Positions 22,101 to 31,179 are shown, numbered from the stretch's first letter. The stretch: 64,000 nucleotides of DNA from Malaya genurostris (GCF_030247185.1 NC_080571.1:4826001-4890000); one strand, 5' to 3'. Program-made: numbers and translations. The notes: generated by a model not told the origin, from the letters alone.

Positions 22101-22342
22101 GCTACCTGGCTGCCGAAGGTTCCGGCCAGGATGGATGTATGTTGCAGTCCGCTTGTCGATCCCCTCGCACGGCGAATGAATACGCAAGAGCCGCCCACGC
22201 GCTGGTTCAAGGTGCCGAAATATTCGATCCGGAAATTCCGAGAAACGGTAAATACAATCGAATGCTGTTGAACCTGGATCGGGCTGTTATGGAAGGATTA
22301 CAGGGTGCACCATGCGATTTGATTTATCCTTGCTATCTTTAG
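9645..22342 (+). CDS. Secreted/membrane protein with C-terminal four-Cys module, 3 exons
   Basis: Three exons splice in frame: 9645-9902 (86 codons, donor CAG|gtgtgt), 21689-21809 (acceptor ccggccag, donor AATG|gtaagt, phase 1) and 22059-22342 (acceptor ttacacag), giving 220 residues ending CDLIYPCYL. Residues 1-25 look like a signal peptide or signal anchor. Residues 92-113 are strongly hydrophobic and could span the membrane. The C-terminal third has cysteines at 153, 159, 212 and 218 (GQDGCMLQSAC and CDLIYPC), recalling insect DM4/DM12-type proteins, though I cannot confirm the family. Intron 1 is 11.8 kb and filled with transposons; intron 2 is 249 bp. A polyadenylation signal follows at 22386. 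The function is unknown; an extracellular or membrane role is inferred. Confidence 0.8.
9903..10625 (+). other. Intron 1, proximal part
   Basis: Intronic sequence without coding signal. At about 10490-10545 it holds a short dispersed repeat (CTTACTTTACTATGGGG followed by CAAAATTCACCCT). The reverse complement recurs at about 51555-51605. Confidence 0.5.
11487..12314. mobile_element. Transib-like non-autonomous element
   Basis: An 828 bp element with near-perfect terminal inverted repeats of about 160 bp. The outer ends read CACAGTGGTTCAAAAGCGC and it is flanked by the 5 bp duplication GAGTG (11482-11486, 12315-12319). Excision restores the host reverse transcriptase frame (FSEWCEI). Five-bp duplications and CACWRTG-type termini are hallmarks of the Transib superfamily, whose ends resemble RAG recombination signals; the first seven bases equal the consensus RSS heptamer. 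No transposase is encoded. The element boundaries are certain; the superfamily is inferred from ends and duplication length. Confidence 0.85.
13091..13172 (+). repeat. (AAAT)n microsatellite, LINE 3' tail
   Basis: About 20 AAAT units with one C interruption, directly following the reverse transcriptase stop codon. This is the simple-repeat tail of the LINE. Confidence 0.9.
13335..13425 (+). repeat. CGAAAGGGTCATTTCG short-period repeat
   Basis: Several diverged units of GCCGAAAGGGTCATTTCG type in tandem. This simple interspersed motif is typical of mosquito genomes. Non-coding. Confidence 0.6.
13773..14185 (+). mobile_element. CACGGAA-ended TIR element, copy A
   Basis: Starts CATGGAAAACCTTCCAATCA and ends CGCGAGGGGTTTCGTG, an imperfect inverted repeat of the type CACGGAAnnCCCTC. 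It shares internal TCAATAAGGAATATTTTATT and GATTGGTTAAAATTTGG-type blocks with copy B at 14508. Non-coding. Confidence 0.6.
14186..14507. repeat. Degenerate GGAACTGAATTC-type short repeat
   Basis: Strings such as TCTGGATTCGGAATTGAA recur with heavy drift. The same kind of sequence is at 16433-16700, 17030-17120 and 60840-61480. Confidence 0.5.
14508..16432 (+). mobile_element. CACGGAA-ended TIR element, copy B, carrying a mariner
   Basis: The left end CACGGAAAACCCTCCAATC and the right end GGCGAGGGGTTCCGTG are imperfect inverted repeats. Subtracting the mariner at 15305-16187 leaves about 1.04 kb that matches copy A at both sides. It is non-coding, and its own transposase family is unknown. 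Confidence 0.65.
15305..16187 (+). mobile_element. Internally deleted mariner, intact ends
   Basis: A complete 883 bp element. The left end is TCAGGTGTACAACTTTGCTT and the right end, in reverse complement, is TTAAGTGTACAACTTTGCTT. It sits between TA duplications (15303-15304, 16188-16189). From ATG 15478 the transposase N-terminus shows the ITCREWFQRFK helix-turn-helix end, then jumps near 15720 to a C-terminal part with LLKPGETITGDRYRSQLM. Pieces of the HDNARPH and SPDVAPSD motifs are visible only across frames. The central catalytic region is deleted and frameshifts follow, so it cannot move by itself; the ends could still be recognised in trans. Confidence 0.88.
16433..16700. repeat. Degenerate GAATTCTGAAACTGAATT-type short repeat
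   Basis: Continuation on the other side of copy B of the same drifted short-period sequence seen at 14186-14507. The TIR element may therefore have inserted within this array. Confidence 0.5.
16735..16995 (+). repeat. Dispersed repeat pair, member 1
   Basis: Matches 20175-20437 in the same orientation with strong drift: CGGAACTTGCTCCGTACTTT against CAGAACTTGTTCTGTACGTT, and TGGAACTTCTGGTTGTTTGG against TGGAACTTTTGGTTGCTTGG. Non-coding; no terminal repeats seen. Confidence 0.55.
17124..17146 (-). repeat. AAAGGCGGGTGGGTAATG end motif
   Basis: Reverse complement of the terminus found at 49990, 52500 and 60518. It occurs here without the rest of the element. Confidence 0.5.
17338..17536. mobile_element. 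Small MITE, GGGGAGAC ends, TA duplication
   Basis: A 199 bp element. The left end is GGGGAGACAGGGGCTAGACC and the right end, reverse-complemented, is GGGGAGACCGAGGCTGGATC. TA flanks both sides (17336-17337, 17537-17538). It resembles the ends of the larger element at 62648-63550. TA duplication suggests mobilisation by a Tc1/mariner-type transposase. Confidence 0.65.
17585..18036 (+). repeat. Dispersed repeat fragment (ACCATTCGA...TCGTCGAG family)
   Basis: Contains ACCATTCGACGCAGTTCGTC, a GAACCGATTTCCATAAGCTT block and the CTTCCGGTTCCGGAAG block common to copies at 7950, 30060 and 31280. It is cut at 18037 by the Transib-like copy. Confidence 0.6.
18037..19324. mobile_element. Transib-like element, copy 2 (one end missing)
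   Basis: The left end CACAGAGGGTTCAAATGCCC and the following ~150 bp match the terminal repeat of the 11487-12314 element. Long inner arms (about 18190-18560 and 18900-19324) are inverted copies of each other around a unique centre. The right terminus is absent: at 19324 the sequence switches to another dispersed repeat. The left heptamer CACAGAG differs at one position from that of copy 1. No coding capacity. Confidence 0.7.
19325..19812 (-). repeat. Dispersed repeat copy, minus orientation
   Basis: Reverse-oriented 5' half of the element at 37990. It carries CTCAGAGATGGCTGAGCCG-type sequence, a short CACACACAC run and, at its start, the TTCTATAGAAAGGTATTAAA-type end, here at about 19790-19810. 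Confidence 0.7.
19951..20060 (+). repeat. TAGCTGACCCGTCGAACTTCG-type repeat head
   Basis: ACTAGCTGACCCGTCGAACT is a dispersed insect repeat head like the one at 4312. Only a short stretch is recognisable. Confidence 0.45.
20175..20437 (+). repeat. Dispersed repeat pair, member 2
   Basis: Drifted direct copy of 16735-16995 in the same intron. It holds an accidental short open frame without motifs. Confidence 0.55.
20852..20918 (+). mobile_element. Short SINE-like insertion with A tail
   Basis: A 67 bp insert ends in AAAAATATATTATACTATTG then AATAAAAAAAA. It is flanked by an 11 bp near-duplicate (ACTCGTTGCAC 20841-20851, ACCCGTTGCAC 20919-20929). The same tail ends the insertion at 35031-35089. 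An A-rich tail plus a variable-length duplication indicates LINE-mediated retroposition. Confidence 0.65.
20930..21688 (+). other. Distal intron 1, no recognised feature
   Basis: Intronic sequence leading to the exon 2 acceptor. No transposon end or coding block is recognised. Confidence 0.4.
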
Positions 22343-22385
22343 TGGCACCACGATTAGTTTAGTTTAACATACATAATTTGACACT

Positions 22386-22391
22386 AATAAA
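22386..22391 (+). terminator. Polyadenylation signal AATAAA
   Basis: Canonical AATAAA 44 bp after the stop codon of the plus-strand gene. The site lies between the two convergent stop codons. Confidence 0.6.
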
Positions 22392-22419
22392 AAAAGTGAT
22401 ACGAATAATAACGCTAAAT

Positions 22420-23039
22420 CTAACTGGAATCTAGCGAAGGCTCAGTAGGTTCGACTACTTTATTCCATTCATCGTTGTTGATGGCTTTCATATACTCGGG
22501 ATATGTTAGTAAACCATTTTGATCCAAGTCGGCGTACGCTATGAAGTCATCGATGACATCTACAAATGTTCTAGATGATTATGAAATATTCAACAGAGCC
22601 TACTAGGATTTTTACCGATCACGGAATTTTCACCAGATTCGGATTCATCTTCGCGGTCCAGTTTGTGCACATGACCGTCTGCGTGATGCGTGGCAGCATG
22701 AAGAATTTCCAGTCCATCAAGATGGTCGTTATTGTCAGAGTCGTGGAGTTTGAAAAAATAAAAGTTTTTCTCCTCATCCGACATTTTTGCCAGCTCATCG
22801 TCATCAATGGAAAGATGTTTCAAGTCCTGCTGAATGTGACTGAAAGGTAAGCATGAACGATAGAATCCTTGTAGACGCAACAGGAACACTTACTTATCTT
22901 TGGCATGCAAATGTTCGTCCAGTTTACGACTCCTAGCCGAATAGCCACCTCCCGGGTGGTGAGGTCCTTTTGCGTTCGCTAAATTCAGTTTACTGGTGAC
23001 CACCAGTACATTGACCGCTATCATCAACAGCAAAGCCAT
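22420..23039 (-). CDS. MCFD2-like EF-hand cargo-receptor subunit, 3 exons
   Basis: Exons 23039-22894, 22839-22616 and 22559-22420 splice cleanly (donors AA|gtaagt and CG|gtaaaa; acceptors tttcag and ttgtag) into 169 residues ending LDSS. Residues 1-23 form a signal peptide. Two EF-hand loops are visible: D82-E93 (DSDNNDHLDGLE) and D134-E145 (DLDQNGLLTYPE), with the FFKLHDSD lead-in typical of MCFD2. In vertebrates MCFD2 binds the lectin LMAN1/ERGIC-53 and ferries glycoproteins from ER to Golgi in a calcium-dependent way. That role is inferred here from similarity. The loop between the EF-hands is rich in His and Asp/Glu. No AATAAA is seen downstream, and its 3' end would overlap the neighbouring gene. 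Other small secretory EF-hand proteins are the alternative. Confidence 0.85.
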
Positions 23040-23428
23040 TCTGATATAGTGGACTAGAGTACAATGTGAATCGAATTAAAGCGGAAAATTTCAGGATACG
23101 GTACATATAGCGGTATGGTGTTAACTAATTTTCGTCCTGTGACTGTGACAGATGGCACGCATGCGCTTGTAGGTGCACACACAGAACGTAACTTGTACTG
23201 TTCGTGGCGTGACATCTAACCCAGTAGGCTGTGCTTTTGCGTGTTGGTATGTTATTCTAGTGTTAATGGGACCGTACATAAACTACGTAATCCAATGTCT
23301 GGTAACTCCGGGGGGCACTTTGTGTTAGTAGAAATATTCATAGAAGGTTCACACAGCATTCGAAATAATTTTTGTTGAAAATTTGAGCTATAAGAATTGA
23401 GAGAAGGCTATTTATCTATCGACTCGAT
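23040..23428. other. Upstream region of the EF-hand gene
   Basis: No repeat is recognised. It presumably contains the minus-strand promoter, but no convincing TATA or Initiator could be fixed. Confidence 0.35.
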
Positions 23429-23431
23429 TTA

Positions 23432-23773
23432 GGCTGTGAACCATTTCGCGGTTAATTTTAACTTTTGGTTAAAATCTGACACTTGAGTGGTTATTTTGTG
23501 TCGAGTAGTTAAATTTAACTAAAACTGTAGCCCATTTCAAAATTTAACGGACGGAAAGTTATTCGGGTTTATTTTCCACTGGAAATAATTTCAACTAAAG
23601 AATTAATATTAGAATTTTCATTGCAAGATTTTTTTCAGTGCCGGAAAATAACTATCGATCTGTCAAAACTAACCATGCTCTCGAGCAGGGTTATTTTTGA
23701 CAACATCGAATTAACCGCTCGAGTGTCAGATTTAAACCAAAAGTTAAAATTAACCGCGACATGGTTCACAGCC
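23432..23773. mobile_element. MITE with TTA duplication (PIF/Harbinger-like)
   Basis: A 342 bp element. The inverted ends start GGCTGTGAACCAT, with CGCGGTTAATTTTAACTTTT further in. TTA occurs on both sides (23429-23431, 23774-23776). The arms also share AAAATCTGACACT / AGTGTCAGATTTA. The three-base TTA duplication is the mark of PIF/Harbinger; there is no coding capacity. Confidence 0.75.
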
Positions 23774-23776
23774 TTA

Positions 23777-25797
23777 GTTGGTGCAACCTGCTTGATTTCG
23801 CACAGTCTCAAAAGATTTGAAATGAAGAACTTAAATCCAAGGATGGCTTTTATCGTATCAAAGAACGCTCACTCGCAACTCTTCCACGATTGAATCAGTG
23901 CCATCAAAGAGAAACGGAAATCATCGCAATAACAAAAAAACCGGCATGGTTCATTTAACATAGAATAGACACCAGTGCGAGAACGAATTTCTTTCGGTGA
24001 ACCGTCTGAAAATCAACGGCTAGCACGCTGCTGTGGGGATTCTCTCTGAAGCAATAAACGGTCGCTTATTCTCGTTTCGCGATCCGATTCTGTATGGGCA
24101 GTGGATAATTGCGATAGAATCATTTTACTATTGCCGCTTATTCTCACTATGTGCATATAACCTTTGTATAATTTGTGTCTATGAAAATGTCTGTGAATGC
24201 TCCACACAAGGGTTTTGAAATATTGCAACCTAGTATGAGAATCATCAAGTCGAATCATCAATTCGATTTTCTGCGATAATTGTCAACTTGCGATTCTCTA
24301 TTGGTAAAAACCACACAGCGGCGATCATTATCAGAATGAAATTTTTTTAAGGGCCATGAAATACTCAGAGTATGAAGTGGAGCGAAGAAATGTAGAAAAA
24401 TTCTCTCGAGGTTAATGAATTGAGAGACTCGAATTCTTGTAGCATCTTCTACCGGATTGGAAATGTTGTATACAATATAGATAAAAATCGAGCAGCTTCT
24501 GTCAAATTTTCAGCAATCACCAACACTGCTTAAATCTTACTTATATTTGGGGAATTCGAAAATCATACCAAGTAATGATAGACTTGCTATCATGTACCGT
24601 TGTTTCGAAACCTCAATTATTCAAAATATTTAAGAGGTAAAGATATACGAGAAATTTCAAATGGCTTTACTGGACGAACGATAGGAAAGAAAATGTGTTT
24701 CCTTGTACAGAGATTGAAATCAACGGTTTTACGGGTGGAAATAGTTTGCAGGTTCGATTTCAGCCGGTAGAGTGTATGTTTTGGCAAATGTTTACTTTCG
24801 CAATTCCAATCATTTCGATTATTCATATCTGTTTTTTGTTACTGATAACGGTTTCATGTTAGACGAAAATATGAAAATTTTTTGTTTGGTTCGGCAGGAT
24901 TGTTTACCGCGCCGAGATTTCGAACATTGTCACGTTGGTCGACATAACTTCGTTCGTCGGATCGGCCTACTCCGGGGCAACCTTAAATCCGCAATATAAT
25001 TTACACTTACTCATTTTTGAAATTCTTTTAAATAATAAAGATAAGTGAAATCATGAACCATCTCATCCCAAATACTTTTAAATACCTGCTTATTTCCATA
25101 CATGAAATCTAACAATCTCACTTCATATATATTCTGCTGCTCATTAAACTTTGTTTAGTGAGGTTTTAACATTAAGTATTAAGTATTAATTTCAAACTAT
25201 TCGATTAAATATCTGTCGATTATCTGGGTTATTAATCAATTACTTCTTTTATCGATCGATATTCAGATATCTCTAACCGTATCGCTAGCTTAGGGCGAAT
25301 CGGAGTTCAATCGCAGCAGGCGTGTGTACCGGTCTCGAATACGTTACGTTCGCGTCAACGATTTTCTAAACAAAATTAGCATTTTTTTTATCAATGTTTC
25401 AAAGTTACACTGGTATCATAAGAAAACCTTAAGTAGATTGCATAGAACATTGTCGGTTGCGTTAATTTATTGTGTTTATCGCTTCGTATTAGACTGGGAT
25501 TATGCCATCCGGGCATTATAAAAGGGCCTAACAGCTATGGAGAGATTCTCTTTCTCTTTCGACTATATCTGCGAATTACACAAATGTTCGCTACGTATCC
25601 GGTATTGTTAGAAAAATGAAAATATTTTTCATTCTACACGAATATTTTGTGAGTAAACATGAAAACTAATGAATTATTACCGGAGAGAAACTCTCATTGG
25701 TTTATGTGATCTTATGAAATGTTCTCGTCGAATTTCTCGTGCTCGATCTTCGCCTACCAAATTCTTCAAAAGAAATCTAAAACTTTTAAACCACATT
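23777..25797. other. No supported gene
   Basis: About 2 kb of intergenic sequence with short overlapping frames, no motif-bearing protein and no transposon ends that I recognise. Confidence 0.4.
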
Positions 25798-25814
25798 AAA
25801 CATAGTGATGAGTG

Positions 25815-25965
25815 GGGGACGGGTATAGCGTGATGGGTAAGTCGATGCCTTTCACGCAGCCCACCTGGGTTCGATTCCCAACCCCGCACATAGGGTCGGA
25901 AAATTTTTCTGGTCCGAAGAGGCGAATGACCTTAAGGTTAAAATCTCTATAATCGAAATAAAAAA
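25815..25965 (+). mobile_element. tRNA-derived SINE with 17 bp target duplication
   Basis: A 151 bp SINE with an A-box-like TAGCGTGATGGG and the B box GGTTCGATTCC, a tRNA-unrelated 3' part (GGCGAATGACCTTAAGG) and an A-rich tail. It is flanked by a perfect 17 bp duplication AAACATAGTGATGAGTG (25798-25814, 25966-25982). It is related in structure to mosquito Feilai-type SINEs. The perfect duplication and intact promoter boxes suggest a young insertion. Confidence 0.88.
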
Positions 25966-26419
25966 AAACATAGTGATGAGTGATACTTTGTTGATTACTG
26001 CTAAAAGTTTTATTTCTTCTAAAATTTTGCAACGCGAAGCTTAAAAATTTTCATTTCAAATGCCCGTTGCTGAGAATTTGCCAACCAAAAGTAAACGAAT
26101 CTGACCGACCAAAGCGCCATCTATACTTCATTGTCGGTGTTCTCAAATTCAAGCATTAATAACGTCGCTGTTCCGTACTATATAATTATACTGGTACTTA
26201 TGTACCTAATTCTCGGTGTGCCTTTTACCGGTGTTTTTAACAGACACTTTAAACTTTTTCACTAGAACTGTCAGTATGGAGTATTCAAGTGAATAGAGAG
26301 AATTGTGTTACATTTTTTTACGTTTACTGCCATGTTTTACCTTTTTTTATATATATAAAAAATAGGTATAGAATTCGCTCAAACTTTCGAAATATTTTCC
26401 GAGGCCCGGAGGGCCTAAT

Positions 26420-26510
26420 GTCATATACCAATCGATTCAGCTCGACGAACTGAGCAAATGTCTGTGTGTGTGTGTGTATGTGTGTGTGTCTTTATGTGTG
26501 TTGTCAACTA
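26420..26510. repeat. Target-site duplication, left copy (91 bp)
   Basis: Identical in unique sequence to 29181-29305. Both start GTCATATACCAATCGATTCA and end TTATGTGTGTTGTCAACTA. The right copy is 34 bp longer because its GT run is longer. Confidence 0.8.
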
Positions 26511-29180
26511 TCAGAACAAATTGGCTCAAATGGCACGTTCCCCTTGATATTTGGAGATTTGTGCCTTGCCATCAATTTGTTTTTAGCATCATTTTCCCGA
26601 TATATAAGAGGGAAGGATTGAAAGGAAATGGTAAGGGTTGAACTAGGAGGATGGGAAAAATTGACGACACAAAAACACATAAAAGCAGAAGTAAATTCTG
26701 CACCCCTAAGGGATGCTGAACAATCTGCTGAGGATCACATTTAGTGGAAGCAGAAGGAAATTCTGAACCTCTACGAGGTCCCGAACAGTCTGCTGTTAAT
26801 AAAACCTCCAACCCCCGAGAGGATTTAGAGATCTTACAAAAGCGACACCATTCTGCACTCCCGGAAGAATGCAGAACGACTCGCAGTATGTACGAGTAGA
26901 AGTAAATGCGGTACCCCCCAGAGGATGCCAAACAATCTGCCAAACCCTATTTAAGGTGAATACAGAAGGGATTCATTCACTCCAGGAAGAACGATGAACC
27001 CTTCTGACTATAGCTCCTTACCACATTGGGTGAGAAACGAGAGAATATCCTTCAATTTTAGCTCCGCATACACAGACTCAACCATGTATGGAGAACCAAA
27101 AACCCGGATACGTAGCTGCGTCAATGCGGGACAGTTACATATCAGATGATATGAAGTACCATAATCGCATTCACACAAATCACACGAATAATACTCAGCA
27201 CGTTGAATAGTAGCCATGTGATAATTGAGTTTGCAATGTCCAGTCAGAGCTCTGACCAGAATACTTCAATGCTACTTGGAGAAATGCAGTAGACACTTTG
27301 ACATTTTCAGATTTAAATCTGGTAGAAATGCTTTTGTCTGAGCGCAAGTTTGCAAGCTGCGCCAGTAGCTGGCATGTTTGGATGCAGCCCAAGAACGTAT
27401 CTTGTGCTTTATCCAACTAGTTGAAAGTGGTAAAGCTGGTTCAGGACCAACGAAATCATTCGTTGCACCAGCTCTAGCCAACTCATCAGCCCATTCATTT
27501 CCAGTAATACCAGAATGGCCGGGTACCCATATGAAGTAAACAGCATTTGAAATGCTGAGGTCTTCAATTTGAGTTCGACATGCGATCACTAGATTCGACC
27601 GTGAGTCATTCGAACTGAGTGCTTTTAAGGCTGCCTGACTGTCGGAACAAAAATAAATACGTTTACCACAGATCCTCTGCTGAAGTGCCGATTGTACTCC
27701 ACACAGAATTGCGTAGATTTCTGCTTGGAACACAGTACAGTATCTACCAAGTGAATGAGACTGCTCCAGCCTATTTCACGACAGTAGATACCAGCACCAG
27801 CACGACCATTCAACAGAGAACCGTCCGTAAAACAAACTATGTGTTCATCAAGTTGTCGTTCCAGACAACCAGACAACCATTTCTAACGAAGAGGATAGCT
27901 CACATTGAATGTTTTAAAAGGAAAATTGCATGTGAGAGTTAGGTCACTAGGAGCGAGTAAATACTCATCCCACGTAACCATTTGAGACCACAAGCGAGTG
28001 TGACTGGTAGCATATTCTAATGGGTTACTGTTCCAAAACCCTGTAACCCTAAGACGGTATGCACAAGATAATGCTTCTTGTTTTAGGAACACATATAGTG
28101 GTTTAATGCACAGTAGCGCCTCTAGAGCAGCAGTAGGAGTTGTCGTGAATGCTCCTGTCATCGCCATTAGGACCATCCTTTGGAGATGATTTAGCTTTGA
28201 CTGAACTGTCGCGACTTCTCCTTTCTGCCACCATACAAGACATCCATATGCTAAAATTGGTCTAACGATAGTTGTGTAGATCCAATGAATATATCTGGGT
28301 TTGAGTCCCCATGATTTTCCAAAAGCTCGTCTGCATTGGCCGAAAGCCATGCAAGCTCTTTTAATCCTGAAATCAATGTGAGCAGACCAATTCAGTTTTG
28401 AGTCAAGAATAACCCCGACGTATTTAACTTGATCGACCACAGTGACCCCTGAAGCAAAGAACTGCAACGGACGAGCTCCTGTAATTATCCTACGATGAGT
28501 GAAAAGCACCATTGATGTTTTGCCCGGATTTACAGATAATCCAAACCTGACAACACCATTGTTCAACAGATCGCAGGGCTTGCTGCATTAAATCAAAGAG
28601 AGTGTTAATGCTTATACCGGTCATCAATATATGATAATCGTCGGCAAAACCATAAGTCGGAAATCCAAGGTTATTAAGTTTCCTTAACAAACTATCAGCG
28701 ACTAGGTTCCATAAAAGTGGGGATAGTACACCACCTTGAGGACACCCACAGACACTCAGCTTTCTAATCTCTGGCCCGCCGAAGCGATGATCAAAGAAGT
28801 TGATTGCTAAGCATTGCGTGTATCCAGTAAGGGAAAAACCCAAGATATTCCGTTCACGACTGCAATGTTTAACCTCCTGCAGCCATTCAGCCATCGGCAC
28901 GGAAATACACCTTGACTTAGGAGTTCCTATTTTTGTGGCCTTTTACGACATGGAATAGGAAACCAGTGGATCAATTCTTGGTAAAAAATAATTCCGCCGG
29001 ATGCCACACGGCTTACCTGTTTGGTGGACTTATACCACCGGTACAGGTGGACCGTAGCGTTATTCTTAGCAGTTGGGAAACCGCTACCGACACTACACGG
29101 CTATCTAGGCTGCTCAGAGAGGGAAGTTAACATTGATGGTCAACTTCCATGGATGGCCGAGCAAAGCGCCATCTATGACC
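26511..29180 (-). mobile_element. Non-LTR retroelement, ORF2 end only, long target duplication
   Basis: In element orientation it has about 250 bp of 5' leader (29180-28930), then jumps straight into the reverse transcriptase palm domain: GCPQGGVLSPLLWNLV and the catalytic FADD at ~28640. Next come the thumb, an RNase H domain (FTDGS, CSDSQAAL and GHSGITGNEWADELA) and a Cys/His motif (CDLCECDYGTSYHLICNC). The stop is at 27008, followed by a ~490 bp 3' UTR with repeated CAGATTGTTCAGCATCC units. Frameshifts near 28560, 27880, 27730 and 27300 break the frame. RNase H after RT suggests the LOA/I group. The 5' leader and 3' UTR match 55928-58536. ORF1, endonuclease and the RT fingers are absent. 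Confidence 0.85.
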
Positions 29181-29219
29181 GTCATATACCAATCGATTCA
29201 GCTCGACGAACTGAGCAAA

Positions 29220-29279
<60 letters not shown>

Positions 29280-29305
29280 TGTGTCTTTATGTGTGTTGTC
29301 AACTA
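29181..29305. repeat. Target-site duplication, right copy (125 bp, GT-expanded)
   Basis: Partner of 26420-26510. About 17 extra GT units inside the microsatellite account for the length difference. Confidence 0.8.
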
Positions 29306-30942
29306 AGAGGTCGAGATCTTAGAGATGGCTGGACCGATTTTGATCAAACTAGTCGCAAATGAAAGGTCTCACCGTCACCCAAAACGCTATTGAATGATTT
29401 TGAGATCGGATGTTTACTTTTTGAGTTATACGAAGTTTTATGTCAAAATTTTCAGTTTTTTGACAGTATCTGTCACAATTGACCTTGGGAACAGAATATG
29501 TTTTCAGACGTAGATTCCGCACGGTAATAGCTATCCAACAAGCCATAGATTGTTAAAATCCGTCCATTTTTAACGGAGATATCGAAATTTTTGTGTAAAC
29601 GACTTCTCCCCCATATTCCAGTAGTAGAAGTTCTGAGCGCTGTATGGCAAAGAAAGGTTTGGGAGCAAAGTAAAACACGATTTTTATACTGTTACATACA
29701 ATTGTTTCTAAGTACCCAAAAAGACTGTCTGCAGCATCCTTTTTCATGACATTTTGCCTCGGACCGATTTTAGCATGGTTCGTTTTTGGCAACATAATCG
29801 TTCGAATATGACATATTGGAAAGATGGCAGTACTTCCGAATTCAAAACATGTTCATAATTATATTGATTTAAACTGCTTGCAGCAATAAATGCTGGAAGA
29901 ACATAACACCCATATACCATTCGAATCAGTTCGTCGAGATCAGCAAATGCGTATGTGACAAATAATTTCACTCATTTTTTTTCGGAGATGACTCAACCGT
30001 TTTCTACAAACTCAGATTCATATGAAAATTCGTATGCTCATAAACAAGGTTCCTGAATTATGTTTGGATCCGACTTCTGGTTCCGGAATTACAGGATGAT
30101 ATGCGAAACGAAATTAAAATTCTGTAACTCATTTTCCTCGTAGATGGCTGAACCGATCTAAGATTCAAATTAAATCTAAGAATCATCTAAGATTTGCTGA
30201 CTAGAATAGTCGACAACCAAATAAACGTATTTCAGTTTTAGTGGTTTTCAGTTTTCGATTCGGAAGGCACCCAACAATTTGACTCGTACTACGATTTCTC
30301 AAAGATGTCTACACTGATTTTTAAACATTTTGAAACAAATGTAAACTATACAGCTTACAGATGAATTTGTCTGACTTCGGCTACACCGATTTTCGAATTC
30401 TGGCTCCAGTATCGAATCGTTTCTCAAAGCTCGATCGTTTTCTCAACTAAAGCCAAATCGAATTTCAGAAACAAAAATTCAAATTAAAATAAACTTATAG
30501 TCACAACAAAATTAATTAATTTTATCCAATGATGACCTCCGATTCTGGTATTACAGGAGGATGAATTTTTAAAATTCAAACCGATATAGAAGATGATAAT
30601 CCCGAAAAGCTTGAAAGTTGGACTCAAAACTATTGCAATTTATTCGTCATATGGCCATACGAATCGGTTTGGGTTATGCTGGTGTCTGAATACCGGCTCT
30701 GGAAGTACCTTAAATTACCGTAAACTCTAAAGTGAGTTTACTTCGACATATCATGCAATGTTTAATCGATTGTCCCACTTCTAGATAGAGTGATGAGTGA
30801 TTAAAATGTCAAATTGCAGCATAAAACGACGGTCATTAAAATAATGTCATGAAAACTGAAACACCGAAGAATATTTATGCAAAAAACACATGCGGATTGA
30901 TAAAAAAAAGGTATCATCTCACTGCTAGGTGGATTAAGCACG

Positions 30943-31058
30943 TTTTTTTTATTTCGATTTTAGAGGCATTAACCTTTAGGTCATTCGCCTCTTAGAGCCA
31001 GAAAAACTTTCTGACCCATATTGCGGAGTTGGGAATGGAACCCAGGTAGGCATGTTAT
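30943..31058 (-). mobile_element. tRNA-derived SINE, minus copy
   Basis: Reverse complement of the SINE at 25815: a T-rich tail, AACCTTTAGGTCATTCGCCT and the B-box region (GGAATGGAACCCAGG, mutated). The tRNA A-box end is missing. It is inserted at the T-run end of the dispersed repeat. Confidence 0.7.
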
Positions 31059-31179
31059 TTCTGTAACACATGTCTAATACCTTCTAAATATTTATATAGC
31101 ACAACAATCCACAAAACTTGTTATGGTGCCATATATTATGAGATCATTTCCATTCCTACTTTAAATGATGACATTTCAC

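Larger units (their letters stand above)
26380..30942 (+). repeat. Dispersed repeat copy split by a retroelement
   Basis: Sequence before 26510 (ACCAATCGATTCAGCTCGAC, then a GT run) and after 29306 (GAGATGGCTGGACCGATTTT onward to TCACTGCTAGGTGGATTAAG near 30940) together make one copy of the family seen at 37990. The retroelement at 26511-29180 landed inside it. Confidence 0.7.

Noticed and set aside
25815..25965. Possible tRNA gene because of A and B boxes
   Set aside because: The arms do not pair as a tRNA, the 3' part is unrelated and an A tail plus 17 bp duplication follow. It is a SINE.
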